A stretch of 64,000 nt of DNA from Streptomyces pactum (GTDB lineage Bacteria > Actinomycetota > Actinomycetes > Streptomycetales > Streptomycetaceae). Below the pieces are notes generated by a model. The model searched no databases and had not been told where the DNA came from. It worked only from the letters and a program-made list of their open reading frames with translations. This document shows, piece by piece, positions 52,381 to 62,380 of the stretch; position 1 is the first letter of the stretch, and the number at the start of each line of letters is the position of its first letter. The position numbers and the translations under genes are program-made. Where the stretch lies: contig NZ_JACYXC010000001.1 in NCBI RefSeq assembly GCF_016031615.1, positions 4,712,001 to 4,776,000 of the forward strand, written 5' to 3'.

Positions 52381-53380
52381 CGCCGGGGCTCCGGCGGTAC
52401 GTCGCGGCTCCGGCGGTGCGCCGGGGTGACGGTACGCCCGAGTGGCCGAGTGGCCGAGTGGCCGAGTGGCGGAGTGGCGGCGTGACGGCTGCCGGAGCGT
52501 GACGGCTGTCGTGTGACGGGACGACCGGGGCCGGGGCGGATGTCGCCCCGGCCCCGTCGCCGTCCGTGGCCCGCCCGGTGCCGCGTCCCGCACCGCGGCC
52601 CCGCGCGTCCCGGCGTTCACCGCGGCCCCGCGCGTCCCGCACCGCGTGCCGGGGTTGCGTGCCGGGTCGCGCCGCCGGACCCCGGACCGGCACCCACCTT
52701 CTCGCCGCCCACGCCCCCTGCCGTACGCCGGAAGCGCGGCAGCGCGCCCCCGGCCCGCCGCCTGCCGGTCCCCGACCGCCGGGCGGGCGCGTCGCCGGCC
52801 CTGGGGCCCGCCCGCCGGCCGGTCGTCACACCCCGCAACCCACCTCCCCGCCGGGGGCCCACCGCCGGCACACCCCGGCCTGCCCCGGTCCCCCTGCCCG
52901 GGAGGCCCCACAGGCCACAGGCCACCGGCACGCTCCCCGCCGGGGGCCCGCCCCGGGCCGCCCGCTTTCCGCCGGGGGCGCGGCCCCGGGAGCGCCGCGC
53001 GTCGTCCCGCCCGCGCCGCCGGCCGCCCGGACAGGAGGGAGGCCGCTCCCGGACCGAACCGTCGACCCTCCACCCACCGCCTATCGCGGCGCCGGCCCCG
53101 TCCGCACCCCCGCACCGACGGCACCCGTCGCCGTCGTCCCCGCCCGCACCGGTGGCCGCCCCCGGCGCTGCCGCGCCGTCGCGGGGGCCGTTGCCGGGTC
53201 CTCCGGCTCCCTCCCCGGCACCCCGTCGGCTCCCGTACCACCGGATTTGGTGATTTGTCGACATCTGAAGGGTGCTTTCCGGCGCAGAAGCGACCGTTCG
53301 CCCGGACTGCTGCTCCGAACGGGGCAGCGGGCGCGTAGCTTTGTCGCCAACGTGCCCCAGTCGGAGGATTCGGAGCAGTC
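52381..53380. other. 1-kb gap between pkaA and pkaB
   Basis: Includes the octamer repeat listed next. From 52500 to 53230 the DNA is GC-rich filler with only Pro/Arg-rich shadow frames. At about 53238-53280 GC drops (around GGATTTGGTGATTTGTCGAC), the probable promoter of pkaB. Confidence 0.45.
52440..52487. repeat. Octanucleotide tandem repeat after pkaA
   Basis: GAGTGGCC repeated from 52440 with copies at 52448, 52456, 52464, 52472 and a degenerate sixth at 52480 (the last units end in CG). It starts 60 bp after the corrected pkaA stop. Confidence 0.85.
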
Positions 53381-54671
<1,291 letters not shown>

Positions 54672-55032
54672 GCCCCGGCACGCCCGGACCCCCGGCAGCC
54701 TCCGGCCCGGCCCCCCGGCCCGCCGTGTCCGCCCGGCCCGGCCTCTCGGCAGCCTCCGCCCGTACGAGCCCCCGGCCCCGGCGGATCCGGCCCGGACCCG
54801 CCTCCGGGGCCCGACCCGACCTGGCTCCCGGAACAGCCGGGCCCGCCAGCGGCCGCCGTGCCCACCCGGCCCGCGCCCCACCCGGCCCGCGCCGTGGCCA
54901 CCCGACCCCGCGCGACCCGCGCCGGTCCCGTCCGCCCCGCCGGGCCCCGTCGGCACCCCAGGCTCGGCCCGCCCCCGGCCCCCGTGGGACGGGCCGGGGC
55001 GGGTTTCCTCCGTCAGCCGTTACGCTGGTCCC
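54672..55032. other. Gap before prfB, with leaderless promoter
   Basis: 361 bp of GC-rich sequence without a gene. TACGCT at 55021-55026 ends 6 nt before the prfB GTG, and no Shine-Dalgarno is present, so prfB is probably translated from a leaderless mRNA. Confidence 0.5.
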
Positions 55033-56139
55033 GTGGCAGTCGTCGATGTATCCGAAGAGCTGAAGTCCCTCTCCTCCACCATGGGGTCGATCGAGGCGGT
55101 CCTCGACCTGGACCGGATGAGGGCCGATATCGCCGTGCTTGAGGAGCAGGCGGCGGCGCCGTCCCTGTGGGACGACCCGGAGAACGCGCAGAAGGTCACC
55201 AGCCGGCTCTCCTACCTCCAGGGGCAGCTGCGCCGGGTGGAGGAGCTGCGCGGCCGCATCGACGACCTTGAGGTCCTCTTCGAGCTGGCCGACGCCGAGG
55301 ACGACGCGGACGCCCGCGGCGAGGCCGAGGCCGAGCTGGCCTCGGTGCGCAAGGCGCTCGACGAGATGGAGGTCCGCACCCTCCTGTCCGGCGAGTACGA
55401 CGCCCGTGAGGCGCTGGTGAACATCCGCGCCGAGGCCGGTGGCGTGGACGCCGCCGACTTCGCCGAGAAGCTCCAGCGGATGTACCTGCGCTGGGCGGAG
55501 CGGCACGGCTACAAGACCGAGGTGTACGAGACCTCCTACGCGGAGGAGGCCGGCATCAAGTCGACCACCTTCGCGGTGCAGTCCCCCTACGCCTACGGCA
55601 CGCTCTCGGTGGAGCAGGGCACGCACCGCCTGGTCCGGATCTCGCCGTTCGACAACCAGGGCCGCCGTCAGACCTCCTTCGCGGGCGTCGAGGTGCTGCC
55701 CGTGGTCGAGCAGAGCGACCACGTGGAGATCGACGAGTCCGACCTGCGGATCGACGTCTACCGCTCCTCCGGCCCGGGCGGCCAGGGCGTGAACACCACC
55801 GACTCGGCGGTGCGCATCACCCACCTCCCGACCGGCATCGTGGTCTCCTGCCAGAACGAGCGCTCGCAGATCCAGAACAAGGCGACCGCCATGAACGTCC
55901 TCCAGGCCAAGCTCCTCGAACGCCGCCGCCAGGAGGAGCAGGCGAAGATGGACGCGCTCAAGGGCGACGGCGGCAACTCCTGGGGCAACCAGATGCGTTC
56001 GTACGTCCTGCACCCGTACCAGATGGTCAAGGACCTGCGGACCGAGCACGAGGTCGGCAACCCCCAGGCCGTGCTCGACGGTGAGATCGACGGCTTCCTG
56101 GAGGCCGGGATCCGCTGGCGCAAGCAGCAGGAGAAGTAA
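55033..56139 (+). CDS. prfB: Peptide chain release factor 2
   Basis: 368 residues; releases finished peptides at UGA and UAA stops. Domain 1 is helical (1-~110). The stop-codon-reading tripeptide SPF is at 204-206 in RISPFDNQGRRQTSF, and the catalytic GGQ at 249-251 in SSGPGGQGVNTTDSAVR. C-terminus SYVLHPYQMVKDLRTEHEVG. The frame is continuous, with no internal UGA: the autoregulatory +1 frameshift seen in E. coli prfB is absent. The adjacent kinase, LAETG and ftsEX genes give the order I recall for Streptomyces. A hairpin terminator lies immediately after. Confidence 0.98.
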   Translation: MAVVDVSEELKSLSSTMGSIEAVLDLDRMRADIAVLEEQAAAPSLWDDPENAQKVTSRLSYLQGQLRRVEELRGRIDDLEVLFELADAEDDADARGEAEAELASVRKALDEMEVRTLLSGEYDAREALVNIRAEAGGVDAADFAEKLQRMYLRWAERHGYKTEVYETSYAEEAGIKSTTFAVQSPYAYGTLSVEQGTHRLVRISPFDNQGRRQTSFAGVEVLPVVEQSDHVEIDESDLRIDVYRSSGPGGQGVNTTDSAVRITHLPTGIVVSCQNERSQIQNKATAMNVLQAKLLERRRQEEQAKMDALKGDGGNSWGNQMRSYVLHPYQMVKDLRTEHEVGNPQAVLDGEIDGFLEAGIRWRKQQEK

Positions 56140-56142
56140 CCC

Positions 56143-56166
56143 CCCGCGGGGCGGTCGCCCCGCGGG
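56143..56166 (+). terminator. prfB terminator
   Basis: 10-bp perfect stem CCCGCGGGGC / GCCCCGCGGG with GGTC loop, starting 3 nt after the prfB stop and followed by TTAA. Confidence 0.85.
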
Positions 56167-56462
56167 TTAACCGTGCTACGGGGCGCGGGGGATTGACCTG
56201 GTGCGCCCCTTTCACCGTCTGCTTCGTCACAGTCACGTAAGGGTGTCCCCGGCAAGTAGCTGCATACCGGACATCGCGTGCGCAATGACCTTGACGCCCC
56301 TGGGGAATGGCGGAAAGCTGACGCGCGGCATGCGTATGAACCGGGGCGCTTGCGAGGGGGGCGAGCGGACCGCCCAACGGCCGGGTCCGCGACTCGGTAT
56401 CCCCCCGGCCACGGCCCCGACGCTGCTCCACGAACGAGCTCAGCTACTGGGGGTAGCAGCAG
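56167..56462. other. Upstream region of the LAETG protein gene
   Basis: About 300 bp of lower GC than average, with GTCACAGTCACG near 56228-56239 (overlapping TCACAGTCAC direct repeat). Likely promoter and leader; no gene. Confidence 0.4.
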
Positions 56463-57282
56463 ATGACGAAGAAGACGCGGTTGCGCGTCGCTCGGATCGC
56501 GGCCGGTGCGGTGATCGCGGCCGGTGCGTCGCTCACCGCCGCCGGTGCCGCTTCCGCCATGGACCTCAAGGTGGCGGGGATCAACGGCTCCGCCGGCACG
56601 GACAGCGGCATCGAGACGAAGGTCGGCGCTCCGGACGACCCGGACCCCGACCCGACGACCATCCCGACGGACGGTCCGACGACCACTCCGCCCACCACTC
56701 CGCCGACGGACGACCCGACGGTTCCGCCGACGACTCCGCCGACGGACGACCCGACGGTTCCGCCGGTGCAGCAGGCCCCACCGACCACCCCGCCGACGAC
56801 TCCGCCGACCACCCCCGCCGACGACTCCGCCGACCACCCCGCCGACGACTCCGCCGACCACGCCGCCGACGGACGACCCGACGGACCCGCCGGGTAACGG
56901 CAACGGTGGGAACGGCAACGGTGGCGGCAACGGCAACGGCGGCCACAACGGTGGCGGCAACGGTGGCAACGGCGGCGCCGACAACGGTGGCGGCACCGGT
57001 GGCGACGGCGGGGCCGACAACGGTGGCGCCGGCAACGGTGGCGCCGGCAACGGTGGTGGCACCGGCGGTACCGGCGGCCAGACCGGCGGCACCGGCGGTG
57101 ACAACACCGACACCGACAGCGTGAGCAGCCAGCCGGTGCAGCAGGGCGAGGCCAAGGAGCAGCTGGCCGAGACCGGCACCTCCGGCACCGCCTTCCTGCT
57201 GATCGGCTCGGCCACCATGATCGCCGGTGGCGTCGGGTTCCGGCTCATGCCGCGGCTGATCAACCGCGCCGCCGCCGCCTGA
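56463..57282 (+). CDS. LAETG-motif sortase-dependent surface protein, frameshifted in Pro/Thr repeats
   Basis: About 272 residues if one base is removed. Signal peptide MTKKTRLRVARIAAGAVIAA with cleavage after ...GAASA (~32). Then Asp/Pro/Thr repeats (PTTPPTDDPTVPP twice, then PPTTPPTTPP), a Gly/Asn-rich region (GGNGNGGGNGNGGHNGG), and the cell-wall sorting signal LAETG at 57163-57177 followed by a hydrophobic segment (TAFLLIGSATMIAGGVGF) and a basic end. Class E sortases of Streptomyces recognise LAxTG-type signals, so the product is expected to be wall-linked. At the C5 run 56812-56816 one extra C shifts the frame; without correction translation stops at 56897 without the sorting signal. 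Confidence 0.82.
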
Positions 57283-57305
57283 CCCGTTCGGCGGACCGCG
57301 ACCTG

Positions 57306-57343
57306 CGTACCGCGGGTCCGCCGGCCGGCGGACCCGCGGTACG
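57306..57343 (+). terminator. Perfect 38-bp palindrome, terminator of LAETG gene
   Basis: Every base of 57306-57343 pairs with its mirror (arms 57306-57324 and 57325-57343), giving a 17-bp stem with GGCC loop, 24 nt after the stop. Confidence 0.85.
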
Positions 57344-57356
57344 GGACCGACGGCGA

Positions 57357-57388
57357 GGGGCCCGGAGCGCATCCGCTCCGGGCCCCTT
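57357..57388 (+). terminator. Second tandem terminator
   Basis: 13-bp stem GGGGCCCGGAGCG / CGCTCCGGGCCCC with CATC loop, followed by TTCT. It directly follows the 38-bp palindrome, making a double terminator. Confidence 0.8.
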
Positions 57389-57700
57389 CTCCGTGTCTGC
57401 TGCCGATCTCCGTGCCTGCTGCCGACGGACCTGATCATGCTGCCTGCCCCGTGCCGCGCCGGCCGTGCGCGGCCTGCCGCGCCGCGCCTGCCCCGGACCG
57501 AGGCGGTACCCGCCGCACCGAGGCGGTGCCCGTGGGGGGGCGGGTGTTCGCCGCCGGGATCCCGGGCGGTGCCGCACGGCCGTCCACGGCCGTCCGCGGG
57601 CGTCCGTGGGCGCTCGGCGCCTACCCGTACCGTCCGGGAGGCCCGTACCGGGAGAACCCCGGGGCGCGGCGGGGTCCGGGCCCGGCCGGGCCCGGGGCGG
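57389..57700. other. Gap downstream of the terminators
   Basis: Opens with a short direct repeat, GTGTCTGCTGCCGATCTCC / GTGCCTGCTGCCGACGG at about 57393-57430. Nothing else recognised up to the convergent zinc-ribbon gene. Confidence 0.4.
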
Positions 57701-57895
57701 TCAGGCCGTCGTGAGTCCGTGGGCCATCAGGGCCACCGCGACCAGCGCCAGCAGCAGGGCCGCCAGCGTCGCCAGCGGCAGGCCGCCGAGCGGCCCGTCC
57801 TGCTGCATCCGCTGCCTGCTCGCCCGGCAGACCGGGCACCGGCCCTCACTGACCGGGCTCGCGCAGTTGGCGCAGACGAGCCTGTCGTACGTCAT
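57701..57895 (-). CDS. Small zinc-ribbon membrane protein
   Basis: 64 residues: MTYDRLVCANCASPVSEGRC, then PVCRAS, i.e. two CxxC pairs (C8/C11 and C20/C23) forming a probable zinc ribbon. A linker (QRMQQDGPLGGL) leads to one hydrophobic segment (LATLAALLLALVAVALMAHG) near the C-terminus. I recall a very similar small gene at this place, divergent from ftsE, in other Streptomyces; no function is assigned. ATG 57895 is preceded by AAAGGAG at ideal distance, strong support for such a short gene. It may be a tail-anchored protein with its zinc ribbon in the cytoplasm. Confidence 0.82.
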   Translation of the reverse strand: MTYDRLVCANCASPVSEGRCPVCRASRQRMQQDGPLGGLPLATLAALLLALVAVALMAHGLTTA

Positions 57896-58333
57896 GCGCA
57901 CTCCTTTCCCGCGCGGCCGGGCCACTGCCGCTGCTTCGCAGGTGTCAACGCCCGCGGGCCCTGATTCGTTCCCCTCTGGGGTCGTTGCCCTGGATTCGGG
58001 CCGTACTCCCCTCCACTGTGCCAGCTTCCCACCGGTTCGGCGCGTCCCGTGCGGTCCCGTGGCCGGTTCGTACCGTGGTCGTGGCATTCGTTCGCGTGGC
58101 CGTCCGGGCAGGTGACTGCGGGCCCCCGGCCGGCCCGGGCACGGCGTCGTGGCGCCCTGCCGGGGAGCTGTCCGCGATGTGGTGGGATATACCGGGCCGC
58201 GGTCGTGAGGAAGGGCACCAACCCGGAGTGACGACTGCGCGGTCGCACGCGGTTCGCGTATGGTCACGCACACCGACGGGAGCCGTGTCAGCGGCAGCCC
58301 GTACCCTCTGTCCAGGTCCATCGTGGTGCTCAA
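57896..58333. other. Divergent intergenic region, ftsE upstream
   Basis: 438 bp. Lower-GC segments near 58170-58260 suggest promoters. TACCCT at 58302-58307, 26 nt before the ftsE GTG, is a possible -10. No gene recognised. Confidence 0.4.
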
Positions 58334-59023
58334 GTGATCCGATTCGACAACGTCTCGAAGACCTACCCCAAGCAGACCCGCCCCGCGCTCCGCGATGTCT
58401 CGCTGGAGGTCGGCAAAGGCGAGTTCGTCTTCCTCGTGGGTTCCTCGGGGTCCGGAAAGTCCACCTTTCTCCGCCTGCTCCTGCGCGAGGAGCGGGCCAC
58501 CCACGGCGCCGTGCATGTGCTGGGGAAGGATCTGGCGCGACTGTCCAACTGGAAGGTGCCACAGATGCGCCGCCAGCTGGGCACGGTGTTCCAGGACTTC
58601 CGGCTGCTGCCGAACAAGACGGTGGGGGAGAACGTCGCCTTCGCCCTCGAAGTGATCGGCAAACCGCGCGCCGCCATCCGCAAGACCGTGCCGGAAGTGC
58701 TGGAGCTGGTCGGGCTGGGCGGCAAGGAGGACCGGATGCCCGGTGAGCTGTCCGGTGGTGAGCAGCAGCGGGTGGCCATCGCCCGCGCGTTCGTCAACCG
58801 GCCGCTGCTGCTCATCGCGGACGAGCCGACCGGCAACCTCGACCCGCAGACCTCGGTCGGGATCATGAAGCTGCTGGACCGGATCAACCGGACCGGTACC
58901 ACCGTGATCATGGCCACCCACGACCAGCAGATCGTGGACCAGATGCGCAAGCGCGTGATCGAACTTGAACAGGGCCGTCTCGTTCGCGACCAGTCCCGCG
59001 GCGTCTACGGCTACCAGCACTGA
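58334..59023 (+). CDS. ftsE: Cell-division ABC ATPase FtsE
   Basis: 229 residues. ATP-binding subunit of the FtsEX complex that activates peptidoglycan hydrolases at the division site. Walker A GSSGSGKST (37-45), Q-loop in GTVFQDFRLLP, signature ELSGGEQQRVAIARAFVN, Walker B LLLIADEPTGNLD and the H-loop in MATHDQQIVDQM. The N-terminus starts with GTG 58334 (MIRFDNVSKTYPKQTRPAL), as in remembered Streptomyces FtsE; no good Shine-Dalgarno. ftsX begins 9 nt after the stop, a two-gene operon likely extending to the S41 protease region. Confidence 0.97.
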   Translation: MIRFDNVSKTYPKQTRPALRDVSLEVGKGEFVFLVGSSGSGKSTFLRLLLREERATHGAVHVLGKDLARLSNWKVPQMRRQLGTVFQDFRLLPNKTVGENVAFALEVIGKPRAAIRKTVPEVLELVGLGGKEDRMPGELSGGEQQRVAIARAFVNRPLLLIADEPTGNLDPQTSVGIMKLLDRINRTGTTVIMATHDQQIVDQMRKRVIELEQGRLVRDQSRGVYGYQH

Positions 59024-59032
59024 AAGGACGCC

Positions 59033-59944
59033 ATGCGCGCCCAGTTCGTCCTGTCGGAGATCGGCGTCGGTCTCCGCCGCAATCTCACGATGACCTTCGC
59101 GGTGATCGTCTCGGTGGCCCTCTCGCTCGCCCTGTTCGGTGCCTCGCTGCTCATGCGCGAACAGGTCAGCAGCATGAAGAGCTACTGGTACGACAAGGTC
59201 AACGTCTCGATCTTCCTCTGCAACAAGAACGACAAGGAGACCTCGGAGAACTGCGAGAAGGGCGCGGTCACCGACGCGCAGAAGGAGGAGATCCGCGCCG
59301 AGCTGGAGCGGATGAACATCGTCGAGAGCATCGAGTTCGAGACGAGCAAACAGGCGTACGACCGGTACAAGGAGGAGTTCAGCGACTCCCCGCTGGCCAA
59401 CACGCTGACCCCGGACCAGATGCAGGAGTCGTTCCGCATCAAGCTGAAGGACCCCGAGCAGTACCGGGTGATCTCCAGCGCCTTCGCCGCGCGCCCCGGT
59501 GTCCAGGAGGTGACCGACCAACGGGACACCGTGGACAACCTGTTCAACCTGCTCAACGGCATGAACTACGCGGCGCTGGGGGTGATGGCGCTGATGCTGG
59601 TCGTCGCCCTGCTGCTGATCGTCAACACGGTGCGGGTGTCGGCGTTCAGCCGGCGCCGGGAGACCGGGATCATGCGGCTGGTCGGCGCGTCCAGCTTCTA
59701 CATCCAGATGCCGTTCATCATGGAGGCGGCCATCTCCGGGCTGCTGGGCGCGGTGTTCGCCTGCGTGCTCCTGCTGGGCGGCCAGCAGTTCCTGGTCGAG
59801 GGCTGGCTGACCGACCACATAGAGGTCATCGACTTCATCGGCTGGAACGCGGTCTTCGCCAAACTCCCCTGGGTGCTGGTGATCGGGCTGATGATGCCGG
59901 CGATCGCGGCGTCGCTGGCGCTGCGCAAGTACCTCAAGGTCTGA
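59033..59944 (+). CDS. ftsX: Cell-division permease-like protein FtsX
   Basis: 303 residues with the FtsX topology: TM1 (~17-40, MTFAVIVSVALSLALFGASL), a large extracellular domain (~41-178) containing two Cys (FLCNKNDKETSENCEKG) that may form a disulfide, then TM2 (~180-203), TM3 (~226-250) and TM4 (~277-300, WVLVIGLMMPAIAASLALRK). Signals through the membrane to cell-wall hydrolases on ATP hydrolysis by FtsE. GAAAGGA precedes ATG 59033. Frame intact, normal length. Confidence 0.97.
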   Translation: MRAQFVLSEIGVGLRRNLTMTFAVIVSVALSLALFGASLLMREQVSSMKSYWYDKVNVSIFLCNKNDKETSENCEKGAVTDAQKEEIRAELERMNIVESIEFETSKQAYDRYKEEFSDSPLANTLTPDQMQESFRIKLKDPEQYRVISSAFAARPGVQEVTDQRDTVDNLFNLLNGMNYAALGVMALMLVVALLLIVNTVRVSAFSRRRETGIMRLVGASSFYIQMPFIMEAAISGLLGAVFACVLLLGGQQFLVEGWLTDHIEVIDFIGWNAVFAKLPWVLVIGLMMPAIAASLALRKYLKV

Positions 59945-60384
59945 GCCGGCCGGTTCCTCGCGCACGCCGCACGCCACGCGCCGCACGCGCCACCGGCCCG
60001 GCCGGTCGCGGCCGTGCGGCCCGGCGGGTCACCGGCCCGGCACCCCGCCGGTCACGGCCCGTCACCCACCGGCCGTGGGCCCCGCCGGCCACGGCCAAGC
60101 CTCGCCGCCACCGGCCGTGGGCCCCCGCCCCCCGCCGGTCACCGGACGCCGGCCCCGCCCGGTGCGGGCCTCGGGCGCACGCCGGTACCGTCCCGACGGC
60201 CCGTCAGAGTCGGGGGGCCGGCCCGGCACGGCTTTCCCCGCACCCCATCTGGCGCCCCGTCGGACGACCCGCCGCACCGGCCCGGCGGGGCGCGGCCGGG
60301 CGGTCCGCGGCGGGGGCCGTCCGCCGGGGCGCGGTACGCCCCGCCGGCGCGGAAGTCCTCCCGCCGGTGTGAGATTCACCCCCG
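59945..60384. repeat. GC-rich gap with degenerate repeats after ftsX
   Basis: About 440 bp. CCACCGGCCGTGGGCCC occurs near 60066 and 60109, each followed by CGCCGG-rich sequence; CGCCGGTCAC recurs three times. Only shadow frames. Confidence 0.55.
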
Positions 60385-60433
60385 GGCGCCGTACGGTCAA
60401 CCTCCCGTACGGCGCCCGTCGGTGTCTTAGACT
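60385..60433 (+). promoter_or_regulatory. Palindromic operator and leaderless promoter of S41 protease gene
   Basis: Perfect 12-bp inverted repeat GGCGCCGTACGG / CCGTACGGCGCC (60385-60396 and 60405-60416, 8-bp spacer) overlapping the expected -35 position. The -10 box TAGACT follows at 60428-60433, 7 nt before the ATG, and there is no Shine-Dalgarno, indicating a leaderless mRNA. The palindrome could bind a repressor or activator, or be an upstream terminator. Confidence 0.55.
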
Positions 60434-60440
60434 CACCGGC

Positions 60441-61760
60441 ATGTCAGGCCCGTGTCCGCCGTCCCGGCCCAGCTCCTCCGCCGCCGTCCCGCAGCACCCG
60501 GGCCCCCGGCGCACCGCGCCCACCCTCCGTCGCGGCGCCGCCCTGACCCTGGTCTTCGCGGGCGCCCTGGCCACCGGCGCCGCCACCGGCTCCTGGGGCG
60601 ACTCCCCGCGCCGCCTGGAGGGATCGGCCGCGGCCGCCCGGGTACCGGCGCAGCGCGGCACCGCCCCGGACGGCCTGCGGATCGCGGCCGAGGCGGAGGA
60701 CGCGGCCGCCGGCGCCGCCGCGGAGGGCGGATCCGGCTCCGCTGCCGCCCGCGAGGTGGTCAGCCGCAGCGGGGACCGCTGGGGCGCGGTGTACAGCGCC
60801 CGTGAGTACGAGGGCTTCCGGCAGCAGCTCGACGGCAGCTACGTGGGGGTGGGGCTCTCCGTCCGGCGCGCCCCGGACGGCCGGATCGAGGTGGACCGGG
60901 TGGAGCCCGGTTCCCCCGCCGCCCGGGCCGGCGTCCGGCCCGGGGCCGGGCTGAGCTCCGTGGACGGCCACGCCACCACCGGCCGCCCGGTCACCGAGGT
61001 GGTCGCCTGGCTGCGCGGTGACCGGACCGGCGCCGGGGCCGGCACGCCGGTGGTGCTGGGCCTGCGCGACGGGGACCGCGGCTGGCAGCGGACCGTGCGC
61101 CGGGCCCGGCTGAGCACCGACCCGGTCACCGTGGACCGGCTGACCGGCGACGGGCCGGGCGCCCGTACCCGGGGCACCGGTCCGGCCCCCGACGGCCGGC
61201 AGGGGGCCGCCGACGCCACCCGGGTGAGGGTCGAGGCGTTCACCAAGGGCACCGGGGAGCAGGTGCGGCGCGCGGTGCGCGAGGCGCCCGAGGGCGACGG
61301 CATCGTGCTGGACCTGCGCGGGAACTCCGGCGGCCTGGTCACCGAGGCGGTCGCCGCGGCCTCCGCCTTCCTCGACGGGGGGCTGGTGGCCACCTACGAC
61401 GACCACGGCCGGCAGCGGGTGCTGGACGCCGCGCCGGGCGGCGACACCGGCACCCCGGTGGTGGTGCTGGTGGACGGCGGCACCATGAGCGCCGCCGAAC
61501 TCCTGGCCGGCGCGCTCCAGGACCGGGGCCGGGCGGTGGTGGTCGGCTCCCGGACCTTCGGCAAGGGATCGGTGCAGGTCCCCCGCGAGCTGCCCGACGG
61601 CTCGGTCGCCAATCTCACGGTGGGGCAGTACCGGACCCCGTCGGGGCGCTCCCTGGAGGGCACCGGGATCGCGCCGGACCTGGACACCGCGGGCGAGGGC
61701 GAACTGGCGGCGGAGCAACGGGCCCGAACGGTATTGAGTGGCCTCGGTGAGGGGTCCTAG
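60441..61760 (+). CDS. S41-family C-terminal processing peptidase
   Basis: 439 residues. N-terminal signal/anchor (about 32-55, RGAALTLVFAGALATGAATG). PDZ domain (~135-225; GVGLSVRRAPDGRIEVDRV and PGSPAARAGVRPG). Peptidase core with GIVLDLRGNSGGLVTEAVAA, nucleophile S350 in DGGTMSAAELLAGAL and general base K375 in SRTFGKGSVQVPRELPDG: the Ser/Lys dyad is intact with the usual spacing. Exported processing protease (CtpA-like); its target is not known. The conserved place between ftsEX and smpB invites a link to cell-wall hydrolase processing, but that is inference. ATG 60441, probably leaderless. Confidence 0.93.
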   Translation: MSGPCPPSRPSSSAAVPQHPGPRRTAPTLRRGAALTLVFAGALATGAATGSWGDSPRRLEGSAAAARVPAQRGTAPDGLRIAAEAEDAAAGAAAEGGSGSAAAREVVSRSGDRWGAVYSAREYEGFRQQLDGSYVGVGLSVRRAPDGRIEVDRVEPGSPAARAGVRPGAGLSSVDGHATTGRPVTEVVAWLRGDRTGAGAGTPVVLGLRDGDRGWQRTVRRARLSTDPVTVDRLTGDGPGARTRGTGPAPDGRQGAADATRVRVEAFTKGTGEQVRRAVREAPEGDGIVLDLRGNSGGLVTEAVAAASAFLDGGLVATYDDHGRQRVLDAAPGGDTGTPVVVLVDGGTMSAAELLAGALQDRGRAVVVGSRTFGKGSVQVPRELPDGSVANLTVGQYRTPSGRSLEGTGIAPDLDTAGEGELAAEQRARTVLSGLGEGS

Positions 61761-61778
61761 TGCGAGAATGGCCGCGCT

Positions 61779-62258
61779 ATGGCTAAAGAGACGGGTCGCA
61801 AACTGATCGCGCAGAACAAGAAGGCGCGGCACGACTACCACATCCTCGACACCTACGAGTGCGGGATGGTGCTGACCGGCACCGAGGTGAAGTCCCTCCG
61901 CCAGGGGCGGGCCTCGCTGGTGGACGGCTTCGTGCAGATCGACGGGCACGAGGCGTGGCTGCACAACGTCCACGTCCCGGAGTACAGCCAGGGGACCTGG
62001 ACCAACCACAGCGCGCGCCGGAAGCGGAAGCTGCTGCTGCACCGGGCCGAGATCGACAAGCTGGAGGTGAAGTCGCAGGAGACCGGGCACACCATCGTGC
62101 CGCTGGCCCTGTACTTCAAGGACGGCCGGGCCAAGGTCGAGATCGCGCTGGCCAAGGGCAAGAAGGAGTACGACAAGCGGCAGACGCTCCGCGAGAAGCA
62201 GGACCGCCGCGAGGCGGAGCGGGCGATCTCCGCGGCCCGGCGGCGCGGACGCGGCTGA
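61779..62258 (+). CDS. smpB: SsrA-binding protein SmpB
   Basis: 159 residues. Binds tmRNA and carries it to stalled ribosomes. OB-fold core: IAQNKKARHDYHILDTYECG, GTEVKSLRQGRASLVDGFV, HNVHVPEYSQGTWTNHS, and the basic C-terminal tail KKEYDKRQTLREKQDRREAE that enters the empty decoding channel. ATG 61779 is 18 nt after the S41 protease stop. Its RNA partner ssrA lies 372 bp downstream on the same strand. Confidence 0.98.
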   Translation: MAKETGRKLIAQNKKARHDYHILDTYECGMVLTGTEVKSLRQGRASLVDGFVQIDGHEAWLHNVHVPEYSQGTWTNHSARRKRKLLLHRAEIDKLEVKSQETGHTIVPLALYFKDGRAKVEIALAKGKKEYDKRQTLREKQDRREAERAISAARRRGRG

Positions 62259-62380
62259 CGGCGCCGGCCGGCCGTCCCCCGGGGCGGTGGCGCCGGCTTC
62301 CTGTCCCCGCCGGCCGCCCGTCTCCTGGCGCGCACCCGGCCCCGCCGGCGGGAACCGACGCCCGCCCGTCGGCGTTCCCG

